Shown: in pieces, positions 8,677 through 18,800 of the stretch
Layout of the letters: the number at the start of each line of letters is the position of its first letter
How positions within the stretch are numbered: position 1 is the first letter of the stretch
Assembly: GCF_037977055.1 (NCBI RefSeq)
Contig: NZ_CP150274.1
Location: 4,774,001 to 4,838,000, forward strand
DNA: 64,000 bases
From: Paenibacillus sp. FSL K6-1096
GTDB lineage: Bacteria > Bacillota > Bacilli > Paenibacillales > Paenibacillaceae
Direction of reading: 5' to 3'
Notes under the pieces: model-generated
What the model saw: the letters and a program-made list of their open reading frames with translations, nothing else
Told to the model about the DNA's origin: nothing
Database searches by the model: none
Translations under genes and position numbers: made by a program

Positions 8677-10085
8677 GTCTCCCGGTGCCCCCGCCGGAGC
8701 GGGCCGTGAACCGTACGGCGGTCAAGGTGGTCATCTGTCTCGGGGCGTTCCTGTCGAATCTGTCCGCCGGGATGTTCAATATATCGCTGGTTGATATCTC
8801 GGCGGATCTGCAGATTCCGGTGGCCTCTGCGCAGTGGGTGGTCAGTATCTATCTGCTGGTGATCTCGGTGCTGCTCCCTGTAATGGGGAGGCTGGGGGAC
8901 AGGTTCGGCCGCCGGAAGGTGCATAACCTGGGTCTGTTCGCCTTCGCGGCCGGAGCACTCGGCTGTGCGCTGGCCCAGAATGAAGCGATGCTGCTGGGCT
9001 TCAGAGTTGTGCAAGGGGCAGGGGCTTCTATGTATCAGGCGACCAACATGGCCCTGATTGTCTCGCTCTTTCCGGCGGAGCAGCGGGGCCGGGCGCTGGG
9101 GCTGATGAGTACCTTCGTCGCTGCGGGCTCGATGGCAGGCCCAGGGCTAGGCGGCTTCCTGATTCAGTGGTTTGCCTGGGAGAGCAACTTCTGGCTGCTG
9201 GCCGCGGCTGCGGCGGCTGTGGCTGTGCTCGCGCACAGACTGATTCCCGGGGATACGGAGACAGCCGGCGGGCGGATCAATCTGGCCGGAGCGGCCTGGA
9301 TGGCCGCCTGCCTCTCCTCCCTGATGATTGCCTTCGATCTCGGCAGCCGCTCCTCTTTCCTGACACTGCCCGTACTGCTGCTGCTGGCGGTCTCAGTAGG
9401 GCTGGCTGCGGGATATATGGCATATGTCCGCTTCAGCCAGCGGATGAACCCGGCTGCGGATAACGACTTCAGCTTGTTCACGGACCGGAGCTTTGTGGTA
9501 GGGATCGTGATTACGGTTATTACGTATATGGCCGCTTTTGCCGCACAGCTGGCGTTGCCTTCACTGCTGCGCCTATCCGGCGCCGAGCCTGCGTGGGTGG
9601 GGCTGATTATGATCGGCTATCCGCTGGCGCTGGTGGTAACTGCCCCTGTCAGCGGGAATATTGCCGACCGTAAAGGACCGGTTGGTATCCTGACCGCCGG
9701 CCTGCTGCTGATGAGTATCACGCTGCTGGCGCTGGGCCTTGGCTCTCCGGCCTTGAGCGCGGGTGCAATGGTCCTGCCGGTTGTCCTCCTGGGCTGCGCG
9801 ATGGGGTTGATTACTTCGCCTAACACAAGCATTGTTATGGGGCTGGCGCCGAAGGCGCAGCTTGGCCGGGTCAGCAGCGTGCTGGCTCTGGCCCGTAATA
9901 TCGGTATGATGTTCGGAACGGCAGCGGGCGGCCTGATGATCGGCAGCGGGAACAGGCCAAGCGGAAGCTATCTGGCCGTGTTCATCGTCTGTGCAGCAGC
10001 AGTCGGCCTGTCCTCCATCTGGCCGCTGTACTCCTTCCGCCACAGCAGCAAGCGCAAAGGTGCAGAGCATCTGCACATGCCCTAA
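8673..10085 (+). CDS. MFS transporter, DHA2 (EmrB/QacA) family
   Basis: A drug/proton antiporter-type membrane protein of 470 aa with about 14 hydrophobic segments. Motif A is seen as GRLGDRFGRRKV between segments 2 and 3, and a motif-C-like stretch, AAGSMAGPGLGG, is in segment 5. Translation is coupled to the hydrolase by an ATGA overlap. In this setting it might export a reaction product or substrate analogue, but family members mostly export lipophilic cations and antibiotics. The substrate is not predictable from the sequence. Confidence 0.85.
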   Translation: MSLPVPPPERAVNRTAVKVVICLGAFLSNLSAGMFNISLVDISADLQIPVASAQWVVSIYLLVISVLLPVMGRLGDRFGRRKVHNLGLFAFAAGALGCALAQNEAMLLGFRVVQGAGASMYQATNMALIVSLFPAEQRGRALGLMSTFVAAGSMAGPGLGGFLIQWFAWESNFWLLAAAAAAVAVLAHRLIPGDTETAGGRINLAGAAWMAACLSSLMIAFDLGSRSSFLTLPVLLLLAVSVGLAAGYMAYVRFSQRMNPAADNDFSLFTDRSFVVGIVITVITYMAAFAAQLALPSLLRLSGAEPAWVGLIMIGYPLALVVTAPVSGNIADRKGPVGILTAGLLLMSITLLALGLGSPALSAGAMVLPVVLLGCAMGLITSPNTSIVMGLAPKAQLGRVSSVLALARNIGMMFGTAAGGLMIGSGNRPSGSYLAVFIVCAAAVGLSSIWPLYSFRHSSKRKGAEHLHMP

Positions 10086-10167
10086 CAGTCAGAAGCTTCG
10101 CAATGAGCTGAATGCCGTCCCCGCCATTCTGGGTAATATAGAGAAAGAGAGCTTAGGAGGGGACGAT

Positions 10168-10503
10168 ATGGGCAATCCGCTGAAGGAATTCAAGAACAGC
10201 ATCGAGGGGCTGAAGCAGTCGCTGGACGGGGTGAAGCAGTCGGTGGACGGACTGAAGGCCCCGGTTGATGAAGTCAAAGCGAATATGCAGGAGACGCTGG
10301 AGTCAGCGAAGCAGCGGACGGACGGAGTGAAGTCGGAGCTGGGGCGGATGAAGCTGGCGGTCAAGGAGACGCAGGCGGTGCTCGGCGAGGTGAAGGAGAC
10401 GCTGAGCGCATCAGCGGATGTGCTGTATACCCGGAAGCGGTATTCCCGGCTGTTTGGCCGCAGGAAGGACCGGCAGATGACGGCCAAGGCCCGCCGTTCA
10501 TGA
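10168..10503 (+). CDS. Small coiled-coil protein, unknown
   Basis: 111 aa, almost entirely helical, built from heptad-like 11- to 14-residue repeats (GLKQSLDGVKQSVDGLK, then VKSELGRMKLAVKETQ and VLGEVKETLSASADVL). The basic C-terminus contains RRKDRQMTAKARR. There is no signal peptide or membrane segment. The ATG is supported by TTAGGAGGGGACGAT. It follows the MFS gene by 82 bases and precedes a terminator, so it is probably the last gene of the operon. I do not recognise a family; it may be a scaffold or membrane-associated helix bundle. Confidence 0.65.
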   Translation: MGNPLKEFKNSIEGLKQSLDGVKQSVDGLKAPVDEVKANMQETLESAKQRTDGVKSELGRMKLAVKETQAVLGEVKETLSASADVLYTRKRYSRLFGRRKDRQMTAKARRS

Positions 10504-10533
10504 ACGATAACCATACATCTCCAGCGCCAAAAG

Positions 10534-10584
10534 AAAACGCAAGAGTCAGGGCGGTATCAACACCGCCCTGACTCTTGCGTTTTT
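10534..10584. terminator. Bidirectional terminator
   Basis: A perfect 17-bp stem, CGCAAGAGTCAGGGCGG against its complement, has an 8-base loop. AAAA precedes the left arm and TTTTT follows the right arm, so it can end transcription from both convergent operons (5200-10503 and 13754-10825). Confidence 0.92.
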
Positions 10585-10599
10585 GGTATTCCGTTTTGG

Positions 10600-10824
10600 G
10601 GGCCTGGTCCACGTCGGTCCACGCGAACTGGAGGGCCGTTATTTGGGGTATTTACGCCATTCCGGTAACCTATCCGGACTCAGTGGCTCTTAACTAACCT
10701 GCATCGCCTCATTTTCAGCATCACCGCACCTTTTAACGGCCGCACAGTCAGCTACGGGCAGAAAAGCCGTCTTTTTGAGCAAATAGGGTCCTCTCAGTCC
10801 GCTGGGAATACAGCCGTCTGCACA
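10600..10824. repeat. Intergenic repeat element, type B, copy 1
   Basis: The gap between the terminator and the end of the leftward operon has no gene. It contains words shared with 50660-50870: GGCCGTTAT, and a block ending GCAAATAGGGTCCTCTCAGTCCGC that matches GCAAATAAGCGCCTCTGAGTCCGC there. These look like copies of a dispersed non-coding element with internal TCAGTGGCTCTTAA-like and GGACTC-type segments. Confidence 0.55.
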
Positions 10825-12630
10825 TCAAGGCAGTGTCAGGCTTAAGCTCTGGGCCGAATCGACCACAAACACAGGCACCGTCTGCACCCCAAGCTCCGTC
10901 TCCACCTCTCCGAATTCATTCACGAACTGGCCGCTGACTGCGGCAGGTCCGGTGATTAGCGGCACCTCGCCCTGAAGCAGCAGGTCACGCCCGTTGGCCC
11001 GCGCAACGGTTCTTCCGGCGGAGTCGAGGATAATCTCGCAGGAGAACATCACCTTCTCATTGAGATGAAGCTCAAGCTGTGATGCATCAATCGGGGTGTA
11101 GGTGACAGCCTCCTCATAGAGCTCCGCGAATTCATAGCTTCCATTCACCTGGCGGAAAATAGCGGTCCGGCCCTCGGCCCCGTCCGCAAGATCGGTGTCC
11201 GCAACGCGGATCGAGCCGTCCTCCGCCATCAGCTCATACCTGCTGCCGCTGAAGCTCAGCAGCAGCGAGATTCCCTCCGGCCGGATGGTGTAGCCGGTGA
11301 AGGCGGTGCGCCCGTCCGCCCCGCTGCCGGAGGCTACTACAACGGGAACCCTGGAGTAAGCGGACAACGGCTCATCAAAAGCCAGACTGCTCAGCCCCGC
11401 CGCCTCCGGCAGGGTCTCGCCGGTCTGCGTGGAGACGGTGCCGTCTTCACTCAGCGCGGCATAGACCAGCCTGCCGCCGGAGTCTATACCGGCTATAGCA
11501 ACCTTGGCCCCGTAGCGTCCGGTAACGGTAGCTGTCAGCGTGTAGCTGCCCTGTACTTCGCCGCCCGGCAGCAGCCGTACCGGCTCGGCGGTGTTCCAGG
11601 CCAGGGTGGCGGCCGCCGTCTCCGCCGAGGTATCCTGCACCGGGGCCAGTTCCGCATAGAGCCTGAGCGCTTCCGCATACCGGCCGCCGCGCACATGGCG
11701 CTGGCCTTCGCGGAGCAGCCGGGCGATGCTGGTGTCGATCAGCTTCAGCACCTTGGAGGAGCGGATACCGGCCGCCGCGGCATAGCTGCGGTAAGCGGCG
11801 GCATGTCCGGCGAAGGCGGCGGTATACTCGCCGTCGAGGTCTTTGTTCAGCATAAGCAGTGCGCTGGCCTGAACCTGCTTCTTAATCCAGGGCGCAGTAT
11901 AGCTGTGTCCCTGGTAGGCTTCCTCCAGCGACAACGCGCTGTCCAGCATAGGCCCGAAGCTTCCGGCAGCGGCCAGAGCCTTGAGCCTCGCGGTGTCATG
12001 GGATTCGAAGCGTGCGGCCAATAGCTCCTCCTTGGGAGCCACCCCTCCATAATAGTCTGCCGGAATTTGCAGCAGGCTCCATTTGAGGCTGTCCGTACTG
12101 TCACTGCCTTCGCCCGAGTCCGCCTTATTCGACGGCGCTGCGGCAAGGCCGGCCAGAAACTCATCCTTGAACAGCCGGAACCCGGCAGTCATCTGGTTAG
12201 ACAGGCCTGAATCCGCCGAGAGCTGGCGATAATAAGCCTCATAGGGGCCGCCTGGCGTCATATACTTGCTCTTCAAGCTAAGCAGAGAAGCATAGCTCTC
12301 CATATATCCGGTGAAATCCTTGACCGTCAGCTGGTCCTTCAGCTTTAAGGAGATCCGGTGCAGACTGCTGCGGATCTCAGTGATTGGTGCCAGCTCCCTA
12401 AGTCTTGAGGCAATCTCTTCTTCCTTGTACTGAATGGCGGTATTGCCGGCCGCCAGCCGGTAGCGGCTCTCGGCGGCGATGAGCTGACCTTCAGCGTACA
12501 GCCGTCCCGCTTCTCTGACATCCTCAATCTTGCTGCGTATCCCCAGCGCCTTATCCCCTAGCAGGATCAGCATGATTATACACAGAATGATCATAATATT
12601 TCGCAGGGTAAATGCCCGGATGATCGTCAT
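10825..12630 (-). CDS. Membrane-anchored extracytoplasmic repeat protein, unknown
   Basis: 601 aa. One N-terminal membrane segment (about residues 10-28, IMIILCIIMLILLG) with positive residues before it predicts that the rest lies outside the membrane. A helical region follows with two TPR-like stretches: AGRLYAEGQLIAAESRYRLAA near 40 and GQRHVRGGRYAEALRLYAEL near 315. The C-terminal half looks beta-rich (YTLTATVTGRYGAKVAIAGI, then YTIRPEGISLLLSF). I know no named family. It is the last gene of a three-gene leftward operon 56 bases after the zinc-ribbon gene, divergent from the vWA/tubulin genes. The shared control region makes it a likely partner of that system. Confidence 0.75.
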   Translation of the reverse strand: MTIIRAFTLRNIMIILCIIMLILLGDKALGIRSKIEDVREAGRLYAEGQLIAAESRYRLAAGNTAIQYKEEEIASRLRELAPITEIRSSLHRISLKLKDQLTVKDFTGYMESYASLLSLKSKYMTPGGPYEAYYRQLSADSGLSNQMTAGFRLFKDEFLAGLAAAPSNKADSGEGSDSTDSLKWSLLQIPADYYGGVAPKEELLAARFESHDTARLKALAAAGSFGPMLDSALSLEEAYQGHSYTAPWIKKQVQASALLMLNKDLDGEYTAAFAGHAAAYRSYAAAAGIRSSKVLKLIDTSIARLLREGQRHVRGGRYAEALRLYAELAPVQDTSAETAAATLAWNTAEPVRLLPGGEVQGSYTLTATVTGRYGAKVAIAGIDSGGRLVYAALSEDGTVSTQTGETLPEAAGLSSLAFDEPLSAYSRVPVVVASGSGADGRTAFTGYTIRPEGISLLLSFSGSRYELMAEDGSIRVADTDLADGAEGRTAIFRQVNGSYEFAELYEEAVTYTPIDASQLELHLNEKVMFSCEIILDSAGRTVARANGRDLLLQGEVPLITGPAAVSGQFVNEFGEVETELGVQTVPVFVVDSAQSLSLTLP

Positions 12631-12685
12631 ATAATATAGCCCCTTTATTTATATATAAGGATAGGACTGGCAACCGCATCCATCC

Positions 12686-13609
12686 TTACACTTCAGGGTC
12701 CCAGCGGTACTTCAGCTCACGGGCCTCCGCAACCCTGGCATCCAGGCCGTTCCAAGGCTCATACGGGCTGGCGGCAATCAGTCTGGATAAGCGCAGGAAG
12801 CGGTCCTTGGGCAGCTCGGTCACATATCTGCCGATCAGTCCCGAGTAGAGCAGCGCGTACCGCTTCATGCGTACAGCCGCCCCCGCAACGGCAGTGAGTA
12901 TCGTCAGCCCGTTGTCCATTTCGAGAATCTGCACCTCATAATTCTTGACATAGCGGAGGGTGCGGTCTTTGATCAGATCCGGCCGGACCCTGGCGATCTC
13001 GCCGATATATTCAGCCAGCAGCGGCTCGAAGTCCTTCAGCAGGAGCTGCTCCATCTCCAGCTCCATGTCCTTGCGCAGCTGGAAGCCGTGCAGCAGGGCC
13101 ACCCGCTGGCGGGCAATCCGGTCGCCGCGCAGCAGCACGGAGATCTCGCGGAGCTTCTCGTAGGCAAGCACATCATTCTCGCGGAGGACGGATACCGCCT
13201 CCTGGCGGTTCAGCTCCAGATCCTCCTTGATATTGTGGATATTCCGGCCAAGCAGTTCGTTCAGCGCATACAGATTCTCGTTCTGCCGGACCTTCCGCTG
13301 CGTATAGTAGACTAGTCCGGCTAACAGGAGGCCGCCTGCACCGCACAGCGCCATCTGCTGCAGATTCTGTCCCAGATAGATGCCGGCCAGAGTCAGCAGC
13401 AGGATCAGCAGCAGCCGGGTTTGCATTTTGCGCCCGGCTGCTGCCGCTGCGTACTTCTCCACCGGCTGCAGGGTGCCCCGTCCGCAGCGGGCGCAGCGCT
13501 CCTCGTCCAGCGCGGTGTAATGGCGGCAGCGGCGGCAGATGCGGAGCTTCCCGAAGGCATAGCGCGGAGCCTTGAAGGGCCGGAAGACGACAGGCTTCTT
13601 CTTATTCAC
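12686..13609 (-). CDS. Zinc-ribbon membrane protein, unknown
   Basis: 307 aa. The N-terminal CRRCRHYTALDEERCARC (about 25-42) is a four-cysteine zinc ribbon. Two adjacent membrane segments follow (about 62-80 and 85-103), then a long basic, helix-rich cytoplasmic domain with coiled-coil character (NIKEDLELNRQEAVSVLREN). The ribbon and the C-terminal domain therefore both face the cytoplasm. The start is GTG, which overlaps the stop of the 50-residue gene by 8 bases and has GGAGGGG upstream. The double-GTPase across the divide also carries a zinc ribbon. A role in membrane recruitment is inference. Confidence 0.75.
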   Translation of the reverse strand: MNKKKPVVFRPFKAPRYAFGKLRICRRCRHYTALDEERCARCGRGTLQPVEKYAAAAAGRKMQTRLLLILLLTLAGIYLGQNLQQMALCGAGGLLLAGLVYYTQRKVRQNENLYALNELLGRNIHNIKEDLELNRQEAVSVLRENDVLAYEKLREISVLLRGDRIARQRVALLHGFQLRKDMELEMEQLLLKDFEPLLAEYIGEIARVRPDLIKDRTLRYVKNYEVQILEMDNGLTILTAVAGAAVRMKRYALLYSGLIGRYVTELPKDRFLRLSRLIAASPYEPWNGLDARVAEARELKYRWDPEV

Positions 13610-13754
13610 GAGGAGTGTCCCCTCCGTTCAATGCAGCGAGCAGCCGCTCATCAATATCCTCACGGGTCAGCGGCTTCCGCTGGCGTGAAGCATACAAGAG
13701 AATCTGAATAACGCAATAGAGAAACGTAATCCCTAGTATGGCGTATGTAATCAT
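13602..13754 (-). CDS. 50-residue single-pass membrane protein
   Basis: A short gene that is easy to miss. The product starts MITYAILGITFLYCVIQILL and ends LLAALNGGDTPRE. It has one membrane segment followed by a basic RQRKPLTRED tail, and may face the cytoplasm. AAAGGAAGAG lies 5-14 bases before the ATG, and its stop overlaps the next gene's GTG, which argues that it is translated. It is the first gene of the leftward operon. Its function is unknown; it could be a small regulator or assembly factor of the neighbouring membrane complex. Confidence 0.65.
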   Translation of the reverse strand: MITYAILGITFLYCVIQILLYASRQRKPLTREDIDERLLAALNGGDTPRE

Positions 13755-13887
13755 GGAACTCTTCCTTTCCGGGCAGGTTACGGTCTTTTAATCAAATATT
13801 CAGCAACACAGCGTATACTTAACAATAGTACGTTCGCCTCATGAAGGCGATGCCTACAGACGAAGTGCCGGTCCGGCGGGCACAATG

Positions 13888-13916
13888 TTGAAGTTTACAA
13901 GGTTTAATTATATCAT
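13888..13916 (+). promoter_or_regulatory. Candidate promoter of the vWA/tubulin operon
   Basis: TTGAAG and TATCAT are separated by 17 bases, about 80 bases before the vWA start. The divergent gap 13755-13997 must also hold the leftward promoter, for which I see no strong match. Confidence 0.5.
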
Positions 13917-13997
13917 AATGGCATGTTAATGGCAGAATTTAGCTATGCTTCCGGTTCAGCCATATCCGCCGAATTCTACACAAGAGGAGCCCTATTT

Positions 13998-15809
13998 ATG
14001 CTTCGGACAGAACGTAATTTCAGAACAGTCAAGAATAGAATGCTGCGCTTATTGCCGCTGTTGCTGCTGGTCCTGTGCATCACGGTATCCCCGTTCTCTG
14101 CGGGAAGAGCCGGTGCTGCTTCTGCAGCGCCCTCACACATCGATGCTGTGCTGCTGATTGATGTCAGCAACTCGATGAACAAGAGCGACAAGAACAAGAT
14201 TGCCAACGAAGCGATGAAGATGTTCATCGATATGCTGTCCACGCAGGGCGACAAGGTAGGCATAGTGGCCTATACCGACAAGGTGGAACGCGAGAAGGCG
14301 CTGCTGGGCATTCAATCCGCAGGCGACAAGCAGGACCTGAAGGACTTCATCGACGGGCTGAGCCGCGGGCCCTACACGGATCTTGCCATCGGCATGAAGG
14401 AAGCGGTGAAGGTGCTGGAGAACGGCAGCGATCCCTCCCATGAGCCGATGATCGTGATGCTGGCGGACGGCAATAATGACCTCAACGAGGCCAGCGGCCG
14501 CAAGCAGTCCGACTCCGACCAGGAATTGAAGGCGGCGGTAGAAGCGGCGAAGCAGAAAGGCTATCCCGTCTACACCATCGGGCTGAACGCCGACGGCAAG
14601 CTGAACAAGAATATTCTGGCCGGGCTGTCCAGCGAGACAGGCGGCAAGGCATTCACGACCAATTCCGCCGATGATCTGCCGCAGATTCTGAGCGAGATTT
14701 TTGCCAGCCACCTGAAGCTGAAGGTTGTACCGGTGCCGTCCATTACGGCCAGCGGTGATTTCCAGGACGTAACGGTGAACATACCGAACAGCAGCGTGCT
14801 GGAAGCGAACATCTCGATCATGTCCTCGAAGCCGGTGACGGCGAAGCTGAGCGATCCTTCCGGGAAGGAAGTTGCCATCCCCTCGGATAAGGTGCTGCTG
14901 TCGAAGTCGTCCACCTACACCCTGATCAAGCTGCTCTCGCCGGAGCAGGGGGACTGGAAGCTGCAGGTCAAGGGTGTGCCGCAGGACAAGATCGACATTA
15001 ATCTGGTGTTCAACTATGATCTGGAGCTGAAGCTGGATGCCCTGCCAGCCAAGTCTTACGGCAAGGGTGACAAGGTTGAGATCTCCTCCCATCTGTACAG
15101 CAACGGGGCGGAGGTAACGGAAGCCAGCCTGTATCAGGAGATGAAGGCGGTGCTGCTGGCGACCGATGTTGATACCGGTCAGGTGCAGGAGATTCCGCTG
15201 GACAATTCGGGCGCTGCGTTTAAGGGCGCTTTTGAGATACAAGACAGTCATGAATATAAGCTGAAGGTCCGGGCTGAAGAGAGCAGCTTCTACCGCGAGA
15301 GCGACGAGCTGACCATCAACGCGAAGACAGGGACGGTAGCGACCGCCCCGCCGTCAGCAGGTGAAGAACCGGCAGCGGAGGAGAAGTCCTCCGGCACTCT
15401 CTACTATATAATTGGCGGCGCTGTGCTGCTGCTGGCTGCGATTGCTGCATTCCTGCTGCTTCGCCGGAAGGCGAACCGCGGGTTCGTTGGACAGATGGTA
15501 GTGGAGGTGCTCGACAACAATACCGGGGACAAAACCTATCCGCAGTACAAGAAGCTCTCCGGCTTCCGCGGCAAGTTCACACTCCATCAGCTGCTGCAGC
15601 TGGCCCCGGAGCTGAAGGAAAGCGAGAAGCTGGTCTTCACTCCGGGAACGAATGACCGCCTGCTGCTGCGCAGCGGCGAAGGCATCACCGTAGAACGCTC
15701 AGGCCGTGCCGCCGATACGTCCCGGGGGCTGGAGATGAAGAGCGGTGACCGGGTAACGGTCTCCCTGCAGACGGTAGACAAGACGGTGCTATTGGAATAT
15801 TTGATCTGA
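13998..15809 (+). CDS. Secreted, membrane-anchored vWA-domain protein
   Basis: 603 aa. A signal peptide (LLPLLLLVLCITV, cleavage near AGAASAAP) is followed by a vWA domain. Its MIDAS residues are intact: DVSNS (DxSxS), the Thr in GPYTDLAIG and the Asp in MLADGNND. Beta-sandwich-like regions follow, then a membrane segment near 490 (YYIIGGAVLLLAAIAAFLLL) and a roughly 110-residue cytoplasmic tail. The domain order resembles vWA proteins that sense partners outside and signal inside. I use the ATG with CAAGAGGAG 8 bases upstream; an earlier in-frame ATG at 13923 would bury the signal peptide. It is the first gene of the rightward cluster. Confidence 0.82.
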   Translation: MLRTERNFRTVKNRMLRLLPLLLLVLCITVSPFSAGRAGAASAAPSHIDAVLLIDVSNSMNKSDKNKIANEAMKMFIDMLSTQGDKVGIVAYTDKVEREKALLGIQSAGDKQDLKDFIDGLSRGPYTDLAIGMKEAVKVLENGSDPSHEPMIVMLADGNNDLNEASGRKQSDSDQELKAAVEAAKQKGYPVYTIGLNADGKLNKNILAGLSSETGGKAFTTNSADDLPQILSEIFASHLKLKVVPVPSITASGDFQDVTVNIPNSSVLEANISIMSSKPVTAKLSDPSGKEVAIPSDKVLLSKSSTYTLIKLLSPEQGDWKLQVKGVPQDKIDINLVFNYDLELKLDALPAKSYGKGDKVEISSHLYSNGAEVTEASLYQEMKAVLLATDVDTGQVQEIPLDNSGAAFKGAFEIQDSHEYKLKVRAEESSFYRESDELTINAKTGTVATAPPSAGEEPAAEEKSSGTLYYIIGGAVLLLAAIAAFLLLRRKANRGFVGQMVVEVLDNNTGDKTYPQYKKLSGFRGKFTLHQLLQLAPELKESEKLVFTPGTNDRLLLRSGEGITVERSGRAADTSRGLEMKSGDRVTVSLQTVDKTVLLEYLI

Positions 15810-15897
15810 TAACGACGGCTGCGCAAGCTTCTGAATGCTGGAACCGATGAAGCAGGCTCAGGAAGAAGCGCAACGCTAACTTTTAGGGGGAGAACCT

Positions 15898-18800
15898 ATG
15901 AAACCGGTAGTAAGAGAACATATTCAGCAACTGGATGTATCGCTGGGCGGAGGGATCGTCAGCGACAAGATCAGAGTAGATACCATCGACAACCCGATTC
16001 TGATTATCGGGCTTGGCGGCACGGGGATCGACGCCCTGCTGCGGCTCAAATACCAGATTAACCGCCGCTTCAAGCTGCCGGAGGACCCGTTGTCCAAGAA
16101 GAAGCGGGATAAGCCCGACAACGTGGAATTCCTGGCCTTCGAGACCAACGAACAGGACCGCGGCAAAAAATACAAAGGCATCGGCCTCGACCCGCAGAAC
16201 GAATTCGTGCTGCTGGCCAATGCCGAGATCGGCGGACTGCTGCAGAACCGCAGCATTCTCGACCCTTACATTACCAACTGGCTGTCGCCCGAGCTGAGTA
16301 TCACCGACGGCATGAACGGAGCCGCCGGGGTGCGCCAGGCCGGACGCCTGCTGCTGTTCACGAAGATTAACCAGGTGGTTGCTGCGATTGACAAGAAGAT
16401 CAAAACACTGTCTGTCGGCACCAGCAAGAAGCTGATGGTCTTCCTGCTCACCGGCCTGTCCGGCGGAACGGGCAGCGGAACCTTCCTCGACATCGCCTAC
16501 ATCGTGCGCGGTATTATTGAACGCGACTATGGCGCGGCCGGAATCGACCGTGTGAATACGCTCGGCTATCTGTTCACCCCGGATGTCAATCTGGCGAACA
16601 AGAGCCTCAGCGAGCATACCCGCGAATATATCCGCAAGAACGGCTATGCCGCGCTCAAAGAGCTGGATTACTGGATGAATGTTGACAGCCGGGGCGAGCG
16701 GTTCCGCCAGCAGTACGGCAATATTCTGAACGTCAACTCGCCGCTGCCGCCGTTCAATCTCTGTCACCTCATCTCCGCGACTAATACCGAGGGTAAGCTG
16801 CTGGAGAATGCCTATGATTACTGCATGAATGTGACGGCGGAGAATATTACGAACTTCATGGCCAGTGAAGAGAAAGCCTCCGGAGAAGAATTCGCCATCC
16901 ATGACTATATCAGCAACATCCGGACTAACATTGCGCAGATGAACAAGACCTACCCGGCGAATTATGAATACAATATCATCGGTGCATCCTCGGCCGTGCT
17001 GCCGATTGAGGAAATGACGACCTATCTGGCCTACCGCCTCTTTGACAAAATGGACAAGATGTTCCACCACGCCCCCGGACAGGAGGATGTGGAGAAGATG
17101 GCGCGCAAGCTCGGCATCGATCTCGATACGATGATCAAGACGTTCGAATCCCGTGTGCCGGAGCCGCTGCCGGGCTACCAGAACAGCGAGCGCCTCAGCC
17201 ATGCCAACGTAATCAAGAATCAGGTGGTCAGCATGGATACCGAGCTGGAGCAGAACTTCCTGGCCCGGGCCCGCGAGGAATATATCAAGGCGAAGAAGCA
17301 GCTGCCCGGAGAGATTACCAGACTATTCAGCGAAGAGCTGGAGCGCATCTTCCTGCATCCTGAGCAGGGGCCGTTCTATGTGTCGCGGCTGCTGTACACC
17401 GAGAAGGGCTTCTGCATCCTGAAGCTGATCCAGTCTTATATTGAAGCGCTGCGCGAGAGCCTGCTGCGTCTGCCGCGCGATATCGAGACCGCACAGGAGA
17501 GTGCAGAGGATAAGCTGGGCGATGCGCGGAGCGCTTTTGTCTCCAAGGAGAAGAAGAAGAATGCCTACATTGAGGCCAAAATCAATGAATACTGGCTGCA
17601 CGCCGATGTCGAGCGTACCGAGCAGATGATCCAGTTCTACGAGGATCTGTACGAGCTGCTGAATGAAGAAAACAGCCGGATCTACGGCGTATTCACCGAG
17701 ATTCTGACCGCGCTCAGCTCGATCTTCGAGAAGAACGGCGACATTCTGATCAATGGCGAGGAGCAGGCCGACCATAAAGGCAACAAAACCTACTACTGGA
17801 ATATCGTCAACGTGCCGGATATCTCGGCGACCATCTCCAAAATCATGGACCAGAAGGACGGAGATGATCTGATCCGAGACTTCACGCGCGAAATGCTGAA
17901 GCATTCCGGGCGCTGGGTCAAGGAGCAGGAGATTGATATCGTCCGCTCCATCTCCGAATTCCTCAGCGACAAGTTCGGGGATCTCATTACCCGTTCGATG
18001 GAGGACTTCCTGGTGATGAAATACGGGCGCGAGGAGCCGCTCGATAAGTTCGTGGAGCGGATTATTGCCGGACGTCTGGATGAGGATGCGGTGCCGATTT
18101 TCCACCTCAGCAACAGCTCAGGCAGCCTGCACTTCCCGTCGTGGGGCTTCGTCTCTGTGCCGGTGAAGGCGCCGGGGATTCTCAAGGGTATCCGCAATTA
18201 TCAGAACAATGCGCTGGGCAAATCGCAGTTCACGATCAAGGAGAGCGAGGTCAAGAACCGGATTTTCTGGCTGAATACACGCAACGGGGTTCCGCTGTTC
18301 GTCTACACGCCGCTGCGGGTGTACGAGGAGAACTACGAGCGGACCATTCTCGACAAGGAGGGTATCGGCCGCCATCTGGTGATGACCGACAAGGACAACT
18401 GGACGTACCTGCCGTCGCCGATCCCGGAGAAGTCATGGGGCGATACCTACATGAATCCGCGGGTCCGTGAGTATAATGCCCGGGTTCGGGCGGATTTTGC
18501 CCGTGCGCTGGAAGCGGGTGTCATTCTGGAAAAAGGTGCCGATGAGAATACGAGCAGCCGCTTCTCGGTGGTGTTCACGAAGCCGTTTGACCTTGATAAG
18601 CTGCTGGGCGGTTATGATCTGCAGCTGGACGCGCCGCGCCCGAATCTGGGTGAAGTGCGCAAGGCGGCGGAAGAGCTCAAAGCGCTCCGTACGGGCGGTC
18701 TTGAACGCGAAGGCGTGAAGGATATCTTCGGCAGCATCAATCTGGAGCTGGCCCAGGAGAACCTGATCCGTTCCCCGCAGCTGATTGCCCGTGTCCGCGA

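Noticed and set aside
9991..10167. Longer start for the small coiled-coil protein
   Set aside because: The extension overlaps the MFS gene and lacks a ribosome binding site, while the ATG at 10168 follows TTAGGAGGGG.
14133..17202. Antisense frames opposite the vWA and tubulin-like genes
   Set aside because: No ribosome binding sites or known domains; they mirror the codon pattern of the forward genes.
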